A stretch of DNA of 64,000 nt from Chitinophaga pinensis (GTDB taxonomy: Bacteria > Bacteroidota > Bacteroidia > Flavobacteriales_D > Crocinitomicaceae), in the NCBI GenBank assembly GCA_945902745.1, contig CAMDNE010000007.1:1-64000 (forward strand), in the 5' to 3' direction. How positions within the stretch are numbered: position 1 is the first letter of the stretch; each line of letters starts with the position of its first letter. The position numbers and the translations under genes are program-made. Below the pieces are notes generated by a model that was not told the DNA's origin, ran no database searches, and worked only from the letters and a program-made list of their open reading frames with translations. This document shows, piece by piece, positions 63,390 through 64,000 of this stretch.

Positions 63390-63737
63390 ATGACTGCATT
63401 TTTAAACAACAAACATTACTTCTACCTATTGCTAACAATACTTGGCGGTGGACTTACATTTTATTTTGCGGTTCTTGGCATCATTGAACACAACGGTGAT
63501 TTTGATAGTATTGAGTTTATTACGAGTACTTGGACAGACAATTATTATGCGAAAAGTTTGAGTTTCGACTTTTGGACAGGTACTATTGCAGGAACTTTTT
63601 TTATACTCGTGGAAGGGCTTCGACTAAAAATGAGAAGAATTTGGCTATATCTTTTCTTGACGATATGCGTAGCTTATGCATTCGGTTTTCCACTATTCTT
63701 ATTCATACGAGAACTACATTTAAGAAAACAGAAATAA
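63390..63737 (+). CDS. DUF2834-family membrane protein
   Basis: The 115-residue protein has three membrane helices (YFYLLLTILGGGLTFYFAVLGI, FWTGTIAGTFFILVEGLRL, IWLYLFLTICVAYAFGFPLFLFI). The motifs LVEGLRLKMRR and FGFPLFLFIREL are those of DUF2834. It starts 2 bp after the glycosyltransferase stop, so the three cassette genes form an operon. It ends 10 bp before the R'' box of the attC site. The function is unknown. Confidence 0.83.
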   Translation: MTAFLNNKHYFYLLLTILGGGLTFYFAVLGIIEHNGDFDSIEFITSTWTDNYYAKSLSFDFWTGTIAGTFFILVEGLRLKMRRIWLYLFLTICVAYAFGFPLFLFIRELHLRKQK

Positions 63738-63747
63738 AAAATACGGC

Positions 63748-63878
63748 ACATAACACGGGCTTAGCAAAAGTGGCGGTAAATCGCTACGCAGACAGTTTTG
63801 TGGTTAAAGAAAAATTGTACTCCGCATGAAAATTATTCATAAAAATCGCCACCTTCGCCAAGCCCGAAAACGTTAGGC
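63748..63878 (+). other. attC-like recombination site 2 (131 bp)
   Basis: R'' ACATAAC (63748-63754), L'' GGGCTTAGC (63757-63765), inner arm GTGGCG (63770-63775), loop, CGCCAC (63847-63852), L' GCCAAGCCC (about 63857-63865) and R' GTTAGGC (63872-63878) follow in order. GTTAGGC is a perfect GTTRRRY core. Shared words with site 1: ACACG, GCTTAGCAAAA, CTTCGC, CGAAA and CGTTA. Confidence 0.88.
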
Positions 63879-64000
63879 ACAATAGCAGGACTCAAGAACA
63901 GTTTAATCAATGCTTTAGACAGTTCAAACAATTGATCTGAAAACGAAATTTATTTGAGCTATGTTTATAATTCAGAAATTAAAATTGACTATTATGAAAT
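63873..64000 (+). mobile_element. Start of a further cassette, cut by the window edge
   Basis: This begins with TTAGGC of the attC 2 core and runs off the window. An ATG at 63996 could be the next gene's start, but too little is visible to judge. The expected R'' at the far end of this cassette is GCCTAAC. Confidence 0.5.

Larger units (their letters stand above)
61094..63872 (+). mobile_element. Integron-like cassette 2 region (about 2.8 kb, possibly composite)
   Basis: The left core GTTATGT (61093-61099) is complementary to ACATAAC at both 61452-61458 and 63748-63754. The stretch may thus be two cassettes: 61094 to about 61520, without a long gene, and the rest with three genes. It may instead be one large composite cassette whose internal site has decayed (its R' reads ATTATCT). 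The segment 61100-61656 has no convincing gene. Genes in the right part are all in the array direction. Confidence 0.65.

Overview
The window is about 64 kb of low-GC DNA from a member of the Bacteroidota. It is most likely Flavobacteriales, near the Crocinitomicaceae/Fluviicola group (inference). The evidence is several proteins with type IX secretion (T9SS) C-terminal sorting domains, Omp28/DUF6029 and RemB-like envelope genes, start regions without Shine-Dalgarno sequences, and promoters of the Bacteroidota type (TTTG, about 19 nt, TAnnTTTG).

Layout. 0.2-12.3 kb: a small unknown protein, a secreted ankyrin protein, an AddB-like nuclease, an AAA ATPase, a TraB/GumN protein, hutI and a secreted CotH protein; two intergenic stretches here hold decayed repeats. 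12.3-14.1 kb: a tRNA-Leu(CAA) gene preceded by two tandem units, each carrying a copy of the tRNA promoter, the first 13 nt of the tRNA, a 16-bp palindrome and a GIY-YIG nuclease gene (one broken, one intact), followed by a RAYT transposase with a 42-bp palindrome inside its reading frame. 14.2-31.7 kb: cell-wall enzymes, lipid kinase, recA, bcp, an M1 aminopeptidase, a biotin carrier, a tlpA-DUF6029-omp28 operon, two tandem RemB-like proteins and three tandem ssb paralogues. 31.9-44.5 kb: MORN protein, histidine kinase, ribE, metF, ispD, ksgA, yicC, gmk, nadD, CoA-transferase subunits split by a four-helix-bundle gene, and a class A PBP. 44.5-51.9 kb: the rod-shape cluster mreB-mreC-mreD-mrdA-rodA with purH upstream. 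52-58 kb: response regulator, dCMP deaminase, S41 protease, a secreted copper monooxygenase-like protein whose start codon is missing, and an unknown membrane protein.

58.1-64 kb is accessory. A tyrosine recombinase with an unusual N-terminal domain and a Bro-N gene are followed by an integron-like cassette array. Sites at 60966-61099 and 63748-63878 have attC architecture (R'', L'', L', R' with GTT cores). The 5' core of each cassette is complementary to the R'' box at its 3' end: GTTAGTGGCA with TGCCACTAAC, and GTTATGT with ACATAAC. The cassettes carry a lipoprotein, an ABA4-like membrane protein, a frameshifted glycosyltransferase and a DUF2834 protein. This array and the tRNA-Leu/GIY-YIG tandem units are the most unusual parts of the window. 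All assignments come from reading the sequence; no database search was run.
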